Positions 20,531 through 28,371 of a DNA stretch of 62,209 nucleotides are shown here, piece by piece. The DNA lies in NCBI GenBank assembly GCA_025980465.1, contig JAICXJ010000014.1:1-62209 (forward strand), written 5' to 3'. Position numbers and translations under genes: made by a program. Each line of letters opens with the position of its first letter. Position 1 is the first letter of the stretch. Source of the DNA: Frankiales bacterium. GTDB lineage: Bacteria; Actinomycetota; Actinomycetes; JAFAQI01. The notes beneath the pieces were generated by a model. The model searched no databases, was not told the DNA's origin, and saw only the letters and a program-made list of their open reading frames with translations.

Positions 20531-23059
20531 GTGGCAGCAACGAAGGCTCCCGCACGCCCACGTGCGGCTTCCCCGAGTCGTAACTCGTCGACGGGTACGT
20601 CGAGGGCGAGGTCGAGTTCCGCGCGGTCTCGCACGACCACCCGCAAGCCGCCCGCCCGTCGCACCCCCGCCCGTCGTCCCCCGGCGCGGCGTTCGGGCAG
20701 CCGTCGTCCGGCGTCGCGACGACCGAGCCTGCTCGGTGGGCTGATCCGCGCGATCGGACGACTGTTCACCGGGCTGTGGATGCTACTGGCCCACGCCCTC
20801 GGAGGCATCGCGCGTTCGGTCGGCGGCGGGGCCCGCGACCTCGACCCGGTGCTGCGTCGCGACGGGGCCGGGCTCGCGGCGATCGCCACGGCACTCGTGG
20901 TGGCGGTCGGCGCCTGGGCCGATGCGGCCGGTCCGTTCGGGCACGGGCTGACGCACCTCATCCGAACCTTTATCGGCTCCGGTGCGATGGTGCTTCCGAT
21001 CGCGCTTGTTTGTGGCGCCTGGCGACTGCTGCGCCGGCCGGCTCCCGACGCCCCCCGCGGCCGAGTCGTCATCGGCTGGATCGCAGTGGCGGTGGGCTAC
21101 CTCGGCATCCTCGACCTGATTCATGGCGACCCGTCCGGCGCAGCCGCGCGCCGCGGCGCTGGCGGGGTACTCGGTGTGCTCGCCGGGTCACCGTTGGGCA
21201 CCGCGTTGACGGCGTACCTCGCTGTGCCGGTACTCGCTCTCGTCGCCCTGTTCGGTCTCCTGGTCATCTCCGGCACACCGCTGTATGCCGTACCCGAGAA
21301 GATTCGCTCGCTTCGCCGCGCACCGGAGCCAGCCGCGGCGCAGGCGCCGGCGCTCGAGGAAGGCATGCTTGCGACCGAGCCGATCAAGCGAGGCCGTCGA
21401 AAGCACGCTTCGGTGGCCTCGACCAGTGATGACGCACCGTTTGCAGCCTCTCCGGTCCTGAGCCAGGACCCGCCGGCGACGCCGGAGGCCGAGTCCTCGC
21501 GCGAGCCCGACAGCACCCCGACGCGGGTCATCACGCTTCCCGATGTCGCCGCGGCGTCACCGACCCAGACGGCGCAGCTCACTCTCGGCGAAGGTACCTA
21601 TCAGCTGCCGCCTCCCAGCCTGTTGAAGGAAGGCAGCGCGCCCAAAGCGCGCAGCAAGGTCAACGACGCGGTCATCGAGGCGCTCACCCAGGTCCTCGCC
21701 GAGTTCGCGGTTGATGCGTCGGTCACTGGTTTCAGCCGTGGCCCGACGGTGACCCGCTATGAGGTCGAGCTCGGGCCGGCCGTGAAGGTCGAGCGGATCA
21801 AGGCGCTTCAGCGCAACATCGCGTACGCCGTGAAGAGCCCCGACGTGCGGATCATCGACGTGATTCCGGGCAAGTCCGCGATCGGCATCGAGATACCCAA
21901 CACGGACCGTGAAACTGTCAGCCTCGGCGACGTACTTCGCGCGCCGGTCGCGTCCCGCGACCATCACCCGTTGGTGGTTGCCCTGGGCAAGGACGTCGAG
22001 GGCCGGTTCATCGCGGCGAACCTCGCGAAGATGCCGCACGTGTTGATCGCCGGGGCGACCGGCGCCGGTAAGAGCACCTGCATCAACGCGCTGATCACCT
22101 CGGTTTTGGCTCGAGCCACGCCTGAAGAGGTCCGGCTAGTGCTCATCGACCCGAAGCGGGTGGAGCTGTCGCACTACCAGGGAATCCCGCACCTCATCAC
22201 GCCCATCATCACGAACCCCAAGAAGGCCGCCGAGGCGCTGACCTGGGTCGTGCGCGAGATGGAGATGCGCTACGACGACATGGAGGCGGCCGGCGTCCGC
22301 CACATCGACGACTACAACGCCAAGTTGAAGGCCGGCAAGCTGACGACACCACCCGGAAGCGATCGGGTGTTCGCGTCGTACCCCTATCTGCTGGTGATCG
22401 TCGATGAGCTCGCCGACCTGATGATGGTTGCGCCTCGCGACGTCGAGGACGCCGTCGTCCGGATCACGCAACTCGCACGTGCTGCCGGAATCCACCTCGT
22501 GCTTGCGACCCAGCGGCCGAGCGTCGACGTGGTGACCGGCCTCATCAAGGCGAACGTTCCGAGCCGACTCGCCTTCGCGACCGCGAGCCTCGCGGACTCT
22601 CGAGTCATTCTCGACCAGCCCGGCGCCGAGAAGCTGGTCGGCGGCGGTGACGCGCTGTTCCTGCCCATGGGGGAGAGCAAGCCGATGCGGCTGCAGGGCG
22701 CTTATGTCTGCGACGCCGAGATCGACGCCGTGGTCGGACACTGCAAGAAGCAGCGCGAACCCGTCTATCGCGAGGACGTCTCGGCAGGTGCGGTCAGCAA
22801 GCGCGATCCGGACGAGGACGTCGGCGATGATCTCGACCTGCTCTGCCAGGCGATCGAACTGGTCGTGACCACGCAGTTCGGCTCGACGTCGATGCTGCAA
22901 CGCAAGCTGCGGGTCGGCTTCGCGAAAGCCGGACGGCTCATGGACCTGATGGAAAGCCGGGGCGTGGTCGGACCCAGCGAGGGTTCGAAGGCGCGCGACG
23001 TGCTGGTGCGACCCGAGGAGATGGAAGCGATCATCGATACCCTCAGGGGCGACGCTTAA
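20531..23059 (+). CDS. ftsK: DNA translocase FtsK/SpoIIIE
   Basis: An 842-residue septum-associated DNA pump. After a basic N-terminal tail (about 60 residues of Arg/Pro/Ser) come several membrane segments (about residues 70-255), an acidic/Pro linker, then the motor: Walker A AGATGAGKSTCINALI at about 508, Walker B LVIVDELADLM at about 620, and LATQRPSVDVVTGLIKANVP. The C-terminal gamma winged helix (QAIELVVTTQFGSTSMLQRK to the end) reads chromosome polarity sequences. GTG start with a -10 hexamer 6 nt upstream. Confidence 0.95.
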   Translation: MAATKAPARPRAASPSRNSSTGTSRARSSSARSRTTTRKPPARRTPARRPPARRSGSRRPASRRPSLLGGLIRAIGRLFTGLWMLLAHALGGIARSVGGGARDLDPVLRRDGAGLAAIATALVVAVGAWADAAGPFGHGLTHLIRTFIGSGAMVLPIALVCGAWRLLRRPAPDAPRGRVVIGWIAVAVGYLGILDLIHGDPSGAAARRGAGGVLGVLAGSPLGTALTAYLAVPVLALVALFGLLVISGTPLYAVPEKIRSLRRAPEPAAAQAPALEEGMLATEPIKRGRRKHASVASTSDDAPFAASPVLSQDPPATPEAESSREPDSTPTRVITLPDVAAASPTQTAQLTLGEGTYQLPPPSLLKEGSAPKARSKVNDAVIEALTQVLAEFAVDASVTGFSRGPTVTRYEVELGPAVKVERIKALQRNIAYAVKSPDVRIIDVIPGKSAIGIEIPNTDRETVSLGDVLRAPVASRDHHPLVVALGKDVEGRFIAANLAKMPHVLIAGATGAGKSTCINALITSVLARATPEEVRLVLIDPKRVELSHYQGIPHLITPIITNPKKAAEALTWVVREMEMRYDDMEAAGVRHIDDYNAKLKAGKLTTPPGSDRVFASYPYLLVIVDELADLMMVAPRDVEDAVVRITQLARAAGIHLVLATQRPSVDVVTGLIKANVPSRLAFATASLADSRVILDQPGAEKLVGGGDALFLPMGESKPMRLQGAYVCDAEIDAVVGHCKKQREPVYREDVSAGAVSKRDPDEDVGDDLDLLCQAIELVVTTQFGSTSMLQRKLRVGFAKAGRLMDLMESRGVVGPSEGSKARDVLVRPEEMEAIIDTLRGDA

Positions 23060-23076
23060 CCGTCGAAATCCGCCCT

Positions 23077-23106
23077 TTGCCGTTTAGTTTTCAGCGGTTC
23101 TAAACT
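23077..23106 (+). promoter_or_regulatory. Sigma-A-like promoter upstream of the RodZ-like gene
   Basis: TTGCCG (23077-23082), an 18-bp spacer, then TAAACT (23101-23106). This 69-bp gap after ftsK is noticeably AT-richer than its surroundings. Confidence 0.45.
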
Positions 23107-23128
23107 TGGCTGTTGTCCCTCCCGCTCT

Positions 23129-23914
23129 ATGAAGGCCGGTCTCGTGTCCGTCGGCGAAACCCTTTCCCGCGCCCGACGTAGCCGGGGTCTGTCGATCGCT
23201 GACGTCAGCGCCGACACCCGCATCCGGTCGTCACTGATCGGCGCGATCGAGGCCGACGAGTTCGATCCGTGCGGCGGCACGGTCTACGCCCGGGGTCACA
23301 TCCGCAGCATTGCTCGGGTGGTGGGAGTCGACCCGGAGCCGCTGATCGCGGAATTCGACGAGGTCTACCACGTCGAGCGGCCCTCGGTCGCGGTCTCCGC
23401 CGACGCCCAGCCGACCGACCCCGAACTGGTGGCGCGCAGCGAGCGGCACCGGCCGAACTGGAACGTTGCGATCGGCCTCGCGCTCGTCGCGATCTGTGCG
23501 CTGGCGCTCGCCGGCCTGGTGACCAATCAGGGGCACGGCAAGGGCGCCAACGGCGGCCAGACGGACCTCGCGAGCCAGCATCACCACCCGAACGCGAACC
23601 GGTCGCCGGCGGCGCCGCCGCCATCGACTGTCGCGCAGCTCCCGACCCAGCGGGCGAGCATGCTGATCCGGGTGCTCAGCGGGCAGACCTGGCTGTCGAT
23701 CAAGACCAGGAGCGGCGGCGTGCTCTTCGAGGGTCTCCTCCCGGCCGGCCAGCACAAGATGTTCACCAACAAGCACGGCTTGAGCTTCATCATCGGCAAC
23801 GCTCCCGCGGTCGACGTCGTCGTGAACGGGCATGACATCGGCTCACCCCCGTCGTCGGGCAGCGTGTCCAAGGGCAACGTCACACCCGGCGCCGACACCA
23901 TCCAGCTCGCCTGA
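23129..23914 (+). CDS. RodZ-like protein (HTH_25, one TM, DUF4115)
   Basis: A 261-residue membrane protein. It has an N-terminal HTH domain (SVGETLSRARRSRGLSIADVS, ARGHIRSIARVVGVD), a linker, one transmembrane helix (NVAIGLALVAICALALAGLV, about residues 110-130), a low-complexity His/Asn/Pro linker, and an extracytoplasmic DUF4115 domain (LIRVLSGQTWLSIKT to SFIIGNAPAVDVVVNGHDIG). RodZ proteins link cell-shape machinery to the membrane, and this ftsK-proximal version is standard in actinomycetes. The start may be ATG 23129 or GTG 23144. Confidence 0.88.
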   Translation: MKAGLVSVGETLSRARRSRGLSIADVSADTRIRSSLIGAIEADEFDPCGGTVYARGHIRSIARVVGVDPEPLIAEFDEVYHVERPSVAVSADAQPTDPELVARSERHRPNWNVAIGLALVAICALALAGLVTNQGHGKGANGGQTDLASQHHHPNANRSPAAPPPSTVAQLPTQRASMLIRVLSGQTWLSIKTRSGGVLFEGLLPAGQHKMFTNKHGLSFIIGNAPAVDVVVNGHDIGSPPSSGSVSKGNVTPGADTIQLA

Positions 23915-23945
23915 TCCGACCCTTGGGCCCGACCCGCCCGCCCAT

Positions 23946-23951
23946 TAGCCT
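23946..23951 (+). promoter_or_regulatory. Leaderless-type -10 element of rimO
   Basis: TAGCCT, 6 nt, then the rimO GTG. Confidence 0.55.
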
Positions 23952-23957
23952 TGGCGG

Positions 23958-25334
23958 GTGCCCCGGTCGGTCGCTCTCGTCACGCTGGGCTGTGCGCGTA
24001 ACGAGGTCGACTCGGAGGAGCTCGCAGCGCGGCTCGCCACCGCCGGCTGGCGACTGACCGACGACGCCGACACCGCCGATGCGGTCATGGTCAACACATG
24101 CGGCTTCGTCGAGGCCGCGAAGCGGGACAGCATCGACACGTTGCTCAACGCTGCGGACGACGGTCGCCCCGTCGTCGCTGTCGGCTGCCTCGCCGAGCGG
24201 TACGGCGAGACGCTCGCCAAGGAGCTTCCGGAGATTGCGGTGCTCGGCTTCGACGACTACGCCGCGATCAGCGAACGGCTCGACGATGTCGTCGCGGGCC
24301 GACCACTCGTCCCACACACCCCGCGGGATCGGCGCACGATGCTCCCGATCACTCCGACCCAGCGGCCGGCCGAAGTCGGCGACCTCGGGATTCCAGGGCA
24401 TGCGGGTGGTCCGCGAACGGTCCTTCGGCGGCGGTTGACCGCTGACCCGGTCGCTCCGCTGAAGCTTGCCTCCGGCTGCGATCGCCGTTGTGCGTTCTGC
24501 GCGATCCCGTCGTTCCGAGGCGCGTTCGTCTCACGTCCCCCGGACGACATCGTCAATGAGGCCCACTGGCTTGCTGACCACGGGGCGCGCGAGCTGTTCC
24601 TGGTAAGTGAGAACTCCACCTCCTACGGCAAGGACCTCGGCAATCTCCGGCTGCTCGAGGAGCTGCTTCCCCGCCTCGCCGCCGTACCCGGTATCGCACG
24701 GGTGCGGGTGTCCTACCTGCAACCCGCCGAGCTGCGGCCGTCGCTGGTTGATGCGCTCTGTCGGGGCGGTGGGGTCGCGGCGTACTTCGACTTGTCCTTC
24801 CAGCATGCGAGCGAATCGGTGTTGAGACGGATGCGGCGGTTCGGGAGCACCGAGCGCTTCCTGGACCTGCTCGAGACGATTCGCGCCGCCGCTCCAGCGG
24901 CCGGCGTCCGCAGCAATGTCATCGTCGGGTTCCCCGGCGAGACCGAAGCTGATGTCGACGAGCTCGAACGGTTCCTGACCGGCGCCCGACTTGATGCGAT
25001 CGGCGTCTTCGGGTACTCCGACGAGGACGGCACGGAGGCCGCCGACCTGCCCGGCAAGATCGACCCGGCTGCCGTCGCCGATCGGGTCGGGCGGATCACG
25101 TCGCTGGCCGAGGAGTTGACCGCCCAGCGAGCGGAGGAGCGGGTCGGCGAGGTCGCGGAAGTGCTGATCGAGTCCGCCGCTGACGGCATCGTCGAGGGTC
25201 GGGCAGCACATCAGGCACCGGAGGTCGACGGCTCGGTGACGCTGCGGTCGGCTGAAGCGGTCACAGTTGGTGATCTGGTGCCGTGCCGGGTCATCGAGTC
25301 AGCCGGCGTCGACCTGGTGGCGGAACCGGCATGA
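23958..25334 (+). CDS. rimO: Ribosomal protein S12 methylthiotransferase RimO
   Basis: A 458-residue radical-SAM enzyme that methylthiolates an aspartate of ribosomal protein S12. The N-terminal UPF0004 domain has cysteines in [24 protein letters not shown] and VGCLAERYG for the auxiliary Fe-S cluster; the radical-SAM motif is CDRRCAFC at about residues 174-181; [13 protein letters not shown] and a C-terminal TRAM domain follow. The paralogue miaB, a tRNA enzyme, lies at 42.6 kb; RimO is distinguished by its N-terminal motif and operon position. The stop is caught in a short duplication at the pgsA junction. Confidence 0.93.
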   Translation: MPRSVALVTLGCARNEVDSEELAARLATAGWRLTDDADTADAVMVNTCGFVEAAKRDSIDTLLNAADDGRPVVAVGCLAERYGETLAKELPEIAVLGFDDYAAISERLDDVVAGRPLVPHTPRDRRTMLPITPTQRPAEVGDLGIPGHAGGPRTVLRRRLTADPVAPLKLASGCDRRCAFCAIPSFRGAFVSRPPDDIVNEAHWLADHGARELFLVSENSTSYGKDLGNLRLLEELLPRLAAVPGIARVRVSYLQPAELRPSLVDALCRGGGVAAYFDLSFQHASESVLRRMRRFGSTERFLDLLETIRAAAPAAGVRSNVIVGFPGETEADVDELERFLTGARLDAIGVFGYSDEDGTEAADLPGKIDPAAVADRVGRITSLAEELTAQRAEERVGEVAEVLIESAADGIVEGRAAHQAPEVDGSVTLRSAEAVTVGDLVPCRVIESAGVDLVAEPA

Positions 25335-25352
25335 ACGCGGAACCGGTATGAA
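25320..25352 (+). repeat. 17-bp-period microduplication at the rimO/pgsA junction
   Basis: gcggaaccggcatgaa (25320-25335) is repeated as gcggaaccggtatgaa (25337-25352). The first copy contains the rimO stop and an ATGA-type overlap start; the second contains the ATG that is in frame with pgsA. Confidence 0.8.
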
Positions 25353-26049
25353 GGCAGCGGGGGAGCCGGGCCCCAGCGGTGTGCCGGGCCTGCCGGCGAC
25401 GCTGCCCCGAATCCATCCGCCGCAGCCCAAACCGGACCAGATGGGCGACCCGGTCAGTGGTGCCTCGGTGGTCAACCCGGCGAACGGGCTGACCCTGCTC
25501 AGGCTGCTGCTGGTGCCGGTTTTCATCGTGCTGCTCCTGGCGCACGGCGGTCACTCCGACGGGTGGCGGGTGTGCGCTTTCGTGGCCTTCGCCCTCGCCT
25601 GCATCACGGATCTGGTCGATGGTGATCTCGCCCGGCGCCACAACCTGGTTACCGATGCGGGAAAGATCGCCGACCCGATCGCCGACAAGGCCTTGACCGG
25701 TGCCGCGCTCCTCAGCCTCGCCGCGCTCGGTGATCTCCCCTGGTGGGTGACCGTCGTGATCTTGGCGCGGGAGCTCGGGATCACCGGCCTACGGGTGTTC
25801 GTGATTCGTCACGGTGTGATCCCGGCCAGTCGTGGTGGCAAGGCAAAGACGCTGGTGCAGAACATCGCGATCGGCCTGTACCTGTTGCCACTCACGGGGG
25901 GATTGGCGGCCGCCCGGTTCTGGATGATGGGCATTGCAGTCGTGCTCACCGTCGTGACCGGGGTCGACTACGTGTCCAAGGCGGTGACGGTACGACGGAC
26001 CAGCGAACGGACGGCGCTGAAGCGGCTGCGCCGGCTGCAACGGCCATGA
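25348..26049 (+). CDS. pgsA: CDP-diacylglycerol-glycerol-3-phosphate 3-phosphatidyltransferase
   Basis: About 233 residues, a CDP-alcohol phosphatidyltransferase of the inner membrane. The full family signature DG-x2-AR-x8-G-x3-D-x3-D is visible as DGDLARRHNLVTDAGKIADP followed by IAD (about residues 92-114). Four or more hydrophobic helices follow, including LTLLRLLLVPVFIVLLLAHG and WWVTVVILARELGITGLRV. It probably makes phosphatidylglycerol phosphate, though an alternative phospholipid head group cannot be excluded. The start is complicated by the junction duplication. It overlaps cinA by 4 bp. Confidence 0.9.
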   Translation: MKAAGEPGPSGVPGLPATLPRIHPPQPKPDQMGDPVSGASVVNPANGLTLLRLLLVPVFIVLLLAHGGHSDGWRVCAFVAFALACITDLVDGDLARRHNLVTDAGKIADPIADKALTGAALLSLAALGDLPWWVTVVILARELGITGLRVFVIRHGVIPASRGGKAKTLVQNIAIGLYLLPLTGGLAAARFWMMGIAVVLTVVTGVDYVSKAVTVRRTSERTALKRLRRLQRP

Positions 26050-26525
26050 CGTCAACCGCGATCGCGATCCATGACCGGTTGCGGGAGCGTGGCGAGACGG
26101 TAGCGACTGCCGAGTCACTCACGGCCGGAATGGTCGCTGCCGCGCTGACCGAGGTCGCGGGATCCTCGCTGACCTATCGCGGCGGCGTGGTGGTCTATGC
26201 GACCGAGTTGAAGGCGACGCTCGCCGGCGTACCGGCCGATCTGTTGGCCGAGCGAGGGCCAGTTGATCCGCAGGTGGCGGCAGCGATGGCGGCTGGCGTC
26301 CTCGAGCGGGTCGGTGCGGACTGGGGACTGGCGTTGACGGGTGTGGCGGGTCCGGATCCGCAGGACCACAAGCCGGTTGGTCTGGTGTACATCGCAATTG
26401 CCGGTCCCGAATCCGTCGCCGAGATCCACCAGCTGCAGCTGTCCGGAGACCGCGCTGCGATCCGGGCCGGCGCCCGCGACGAGGCGTTGGCGCAATTGCT
26501 CGTCGCAGTCTCAGCCGATCGGTAG
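26046..26525 (+). CDS. CinA C-terminal-type nicotinamide-nucleotide amidohydrolase
   Basis: A 159-residue stand-alone CinA/PncC-like deamidase, likely converting NMN to nicotinate mononucleotide in NAD salvage. Diagnostic segments: TVATAESLTAGMVAAALTEV at the N-terminus, SSLTYRGGVVVYATELKATL, and ALTGVAGPDPQDHKPVGLVY. ATG 26046 overlaps the pgsA stop. The order pgsA-cinA-clgR is common in Streptomyces-like actinomycetes. Confidence 0.92.
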   Translation: MTSTAIAIHDRLRERGETVATAESLTAGMVAAALTEVAGSSLTYRGGVVVYATELKATLAGVPADLLAERGPVDPQVAAAMAAGVLERVGADWGLALTGVAGPDPQDHKPVGLVYIAIAGPESVAEIHQLQLSGDRAAIRAGARDEALAQLLVAVSADR

Positions 26526-26545
26526 CGGCGCCAGACTCGGTCGAG

Positions 26546-26551
26546 TAACTT
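26546..26551 (+). promoter_or_regulatory. Leaderless-type -10 element of clgR
   Basis: TAACTT, 6 nt, then ATG 26558. Confidence 0.5.
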
Positions 26552-26557
26552 GGATGG

Positions 26558-26989
26558 ATGCCGCTGCTTCGTCGCCTGCTCGGTGAGGTCCTTCGTCGCC
26601 ACCGCCTGCGGCAGTCCCGGACCCTTCGGGACGTCAGCAGTGCGGCAGGTGTATCGCTCGGGTACCTCTCCGAGGTCGAGCGAGGCCGCAAGGAAGCGTC
26701 GAGTGAACTGCTCGCCGCGATCTGCACCGCTCTCGAGGTGTCGCTGTCGGAGGTGTTGCGCGAGGTCAGCGACGACCTGGCACGGGAGGAGCGCAAGGTG
26801 CGGCTCGCCCCAGTCGGGTTCGCCGCGATCGGTGCGCCGGCTCGGTTTATACCGAGCCCGCTGGTGCCATCGCTCGGAGTGCGGCCAGTCGCCGGCATTC
26901 CGCCGCGGACCCCGTCGCGCAGCGAACGGCCGGCTTCGCCGGTCGCGCAGCTTGCCGCTGCGGGCCCGCTGCCTGTCGCCGCCGCCTGA
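26558..26989 (+). CDS. clgR: ClgR-type XRE transcriptional regulator
   Basis: A 143-residue helix-turn-helix activator like ClgR, which in actinomycetes switches on clpP/clpC and other proteostasis genes. The HTH covers [20 protein letters not shown] and [19 protein letters not shown] (about residues 18-58). The C-terminus is Ala/Pro-rich and ends VAAA; in Streptomyces a terminal Ala-Ala makes ClgR a Clp substrate, giving feedback. Position directly after cinA supports the call. Confidence 0.88.
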   Translation: MPLLRRLLGEVLRRHRLRQSRTLRDVSSAAGVSLGYLSEVERGRKEASSELLAAICTALEVSLSEVLREVSDDLAREERKVRLAPVGFAAIGAPARFIPSPLVPSLGVRPVAGIPPRTPSRSERPASPVAQLAAAGPLPVAAA

Positions 26990-26990
26990 C

Positions 26991-27593
26991 ATGACCCACC
27001 CGCAGTCGGTCTCCGCGCACCATGCGTCCGCGGCACCCATTCGGGAACGAGGGGTGCACAGCCGCGCCGGCAACGCAATGGCCCGGACCCGATCGGCCGT
27101 GCTGGACGGCGCCTCGCGCGCTGTTGAGAAGCACGGTGCGCGTAAGGCGACGATGGCCGACATCGCCGCCCTCGCCGGAATCGCGAAGGGCACGCTCTAT
27201 AACCACTTCCGTGCGAAAGAGGCGGTGTACGCCGCGGCGCTCGACGCTGGCATTCGGAGTCTGACGGCCGAGTGCACCGCCGCCGCGAATGAGGACCTGG
27301 CCGAAGCGCTGGCGCTGGCGGCCGAACGCATCGGCAGCCACCCGGCGCTGCGGCGCGTCGCGGCGGACGAGCCAGCGACGTTGGCGACGCTGATGACGCC
27401 GACCGACATGCCGTTGTGGGGGCTGGCCCGCTCGTCGGTGCGGGATGTGATGGTCGCGGCCGGTGTCGCGACCAGCTCGACCAGCATCGACACGGTGCTG
27501 CGATGGCTGGTCAGCTTCATCGCGGCACCCGCGGTCGACGCGGCCGCTCAAGCCGGATTGGTAGCGACTGCCGTCGGCGCCGGGCCGGCCTGA
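26991..27593 (+). CDS. TetR family transcriptional regulator
   Basis: A 200-residue TetR protein starting one base after the clgR stop. The HTH is TMADIAALAGIAKGTLYNHF followed by RAKEAVYAAAL (about residues 55-85), preceded by a helix RSAVLDGASRAVEKHGARKA. The ligand-binding half is Ala-rich and not assignable. Its last 46 bp overlap the convergent nei2 gene. The target is unknown; co-transcription with clgR is suggested by spacing only. Confidence 0.85.
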   Translation: MTHPQSVSAHHASAAPIRERGVHSRAGNAMARTRSAVLDGASRAVEKHGARKATMADIAALAGIAKGTLYNHFRAKEAVYAAALDAGIRSLTAECTAAANEDLAEALALAAERIGSHPALRRVAADEPATLATLMTPTDMPLWGLARSSVRDVMVAAGVATSSTSIDTVLRWLVSFIAAPAVDAAAQAGLVATAVGAGPA

Positions 27594-28366
27594 CAGCTCG
27601 GGCACCAAAAGCAGACCCGATCCTGGGGCGGTTCGCCCTGCATCGCTCGGCGGATCGTGGTGCCGCACCGCCGGCACTCGCGCCCGGCACGGTCGTAGAC
27701 CCAGTGCTCCTCGCCGCGGCGAAGGCTCCCGGTGGTGACCTGCTGCACATGGTGCCGGTTGGCGAGCATCAGCTGCCGGGCCAGTGCGACCGTTCGCTCG
27801 AGCTTGGCCACCTCGCCGACCGAGGTCCAAGGCGTCACACCCATGAGGAACAGCGTCTCGACTTTGTAGAGGTTTCCGATGCCGGCGAGGTTGCGCTGGT
27901 CGAGAAGGGCTTCGCCGATCGCGCGATCGGGCTGGTCGGCCAGCCGGCGCACCGCCTCGCTCTGGTCCCAGTCCGGGCCGAGCAGGTCAGGACCGAGGTG
28001 CCCGACCAGCCGGGCCTCGTCGCGGGTGTCGACGAGGTCGATGACCGGGATCCGGAAGCCGACCGCTCGCATCGTGTCAGTGCCGAGCACGATCCGAATC
28101 TCGTGGCCCGGACCACCGGACCATCGCGCCCCAGCCGGGAAGACCCGCCACGACCCGGTCATCTTGAAATGCGTGTGAAGCGTCAGCCCACCCTCGACTC
28201 TGGTCAGCATGTGCTTTCCCCGCGGCACGACCTCGAGCACTCGCCGGCCGGTGAGGTCGGCAGTCGCCAGGCGTGGCACGCGGAAGTCGCTCGCGGTCAG
28301 CAGCTCACCGAACAGCGCATCGTGCATGTGCTTGGCCGACCGCCAGACGGTGTCGCCTTCGGGCAC
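27548..28366 (-). CDS. nei2: Fpg/Nei family DNA glycosylase (Nei2 type)
   Basis: A 272-residue base-excision repair glycosylase/AP lyase. The mature N-terminus (after Met removal) is PEGDTVWR, with the catalytic Pro and Glu; this form is typical of actinobacterial Nei2 rather than MutM. LTLHTHFKMTGSW and the helix-two-turn-helix (ALLDQRNLAGIGNLYKVETL, about residues 160-180) follow. The C-terminal zinc finger has CRRCGT then CFWCPSC. It starts 5 bp after the lhr stop, so lhr-nei2 form one leftward unit. It overlaps the TetR gene at its 3' end. Confidence 0.9.
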   Translation of the reverse strand: MPEGDTVWRSAKHMHDALFGELLTASDFRVPRLATADLTGRRVLEVVPRGKHMLTRVEGGLTLHTHFKMTGSWRVFPAGARWSGGPGHEIRIVLGTDTMRAVGFRIPVIDLVDTRDEARLVGHLGPDLLGPDWDQSEAVRRLADQPDRAIGEALLDQRNLAGIGNLYKVETLFLMGVTPWTSVGEVAKLERTVALARQLMLANRHHVQQVTTGSLRRGEEHWVYDRAGRECRRCGTTIRRAMQGEPPQDRVCFWCPSCQAGPAPTAVATNPA

Positions 28367-28371
28367 GTGCG

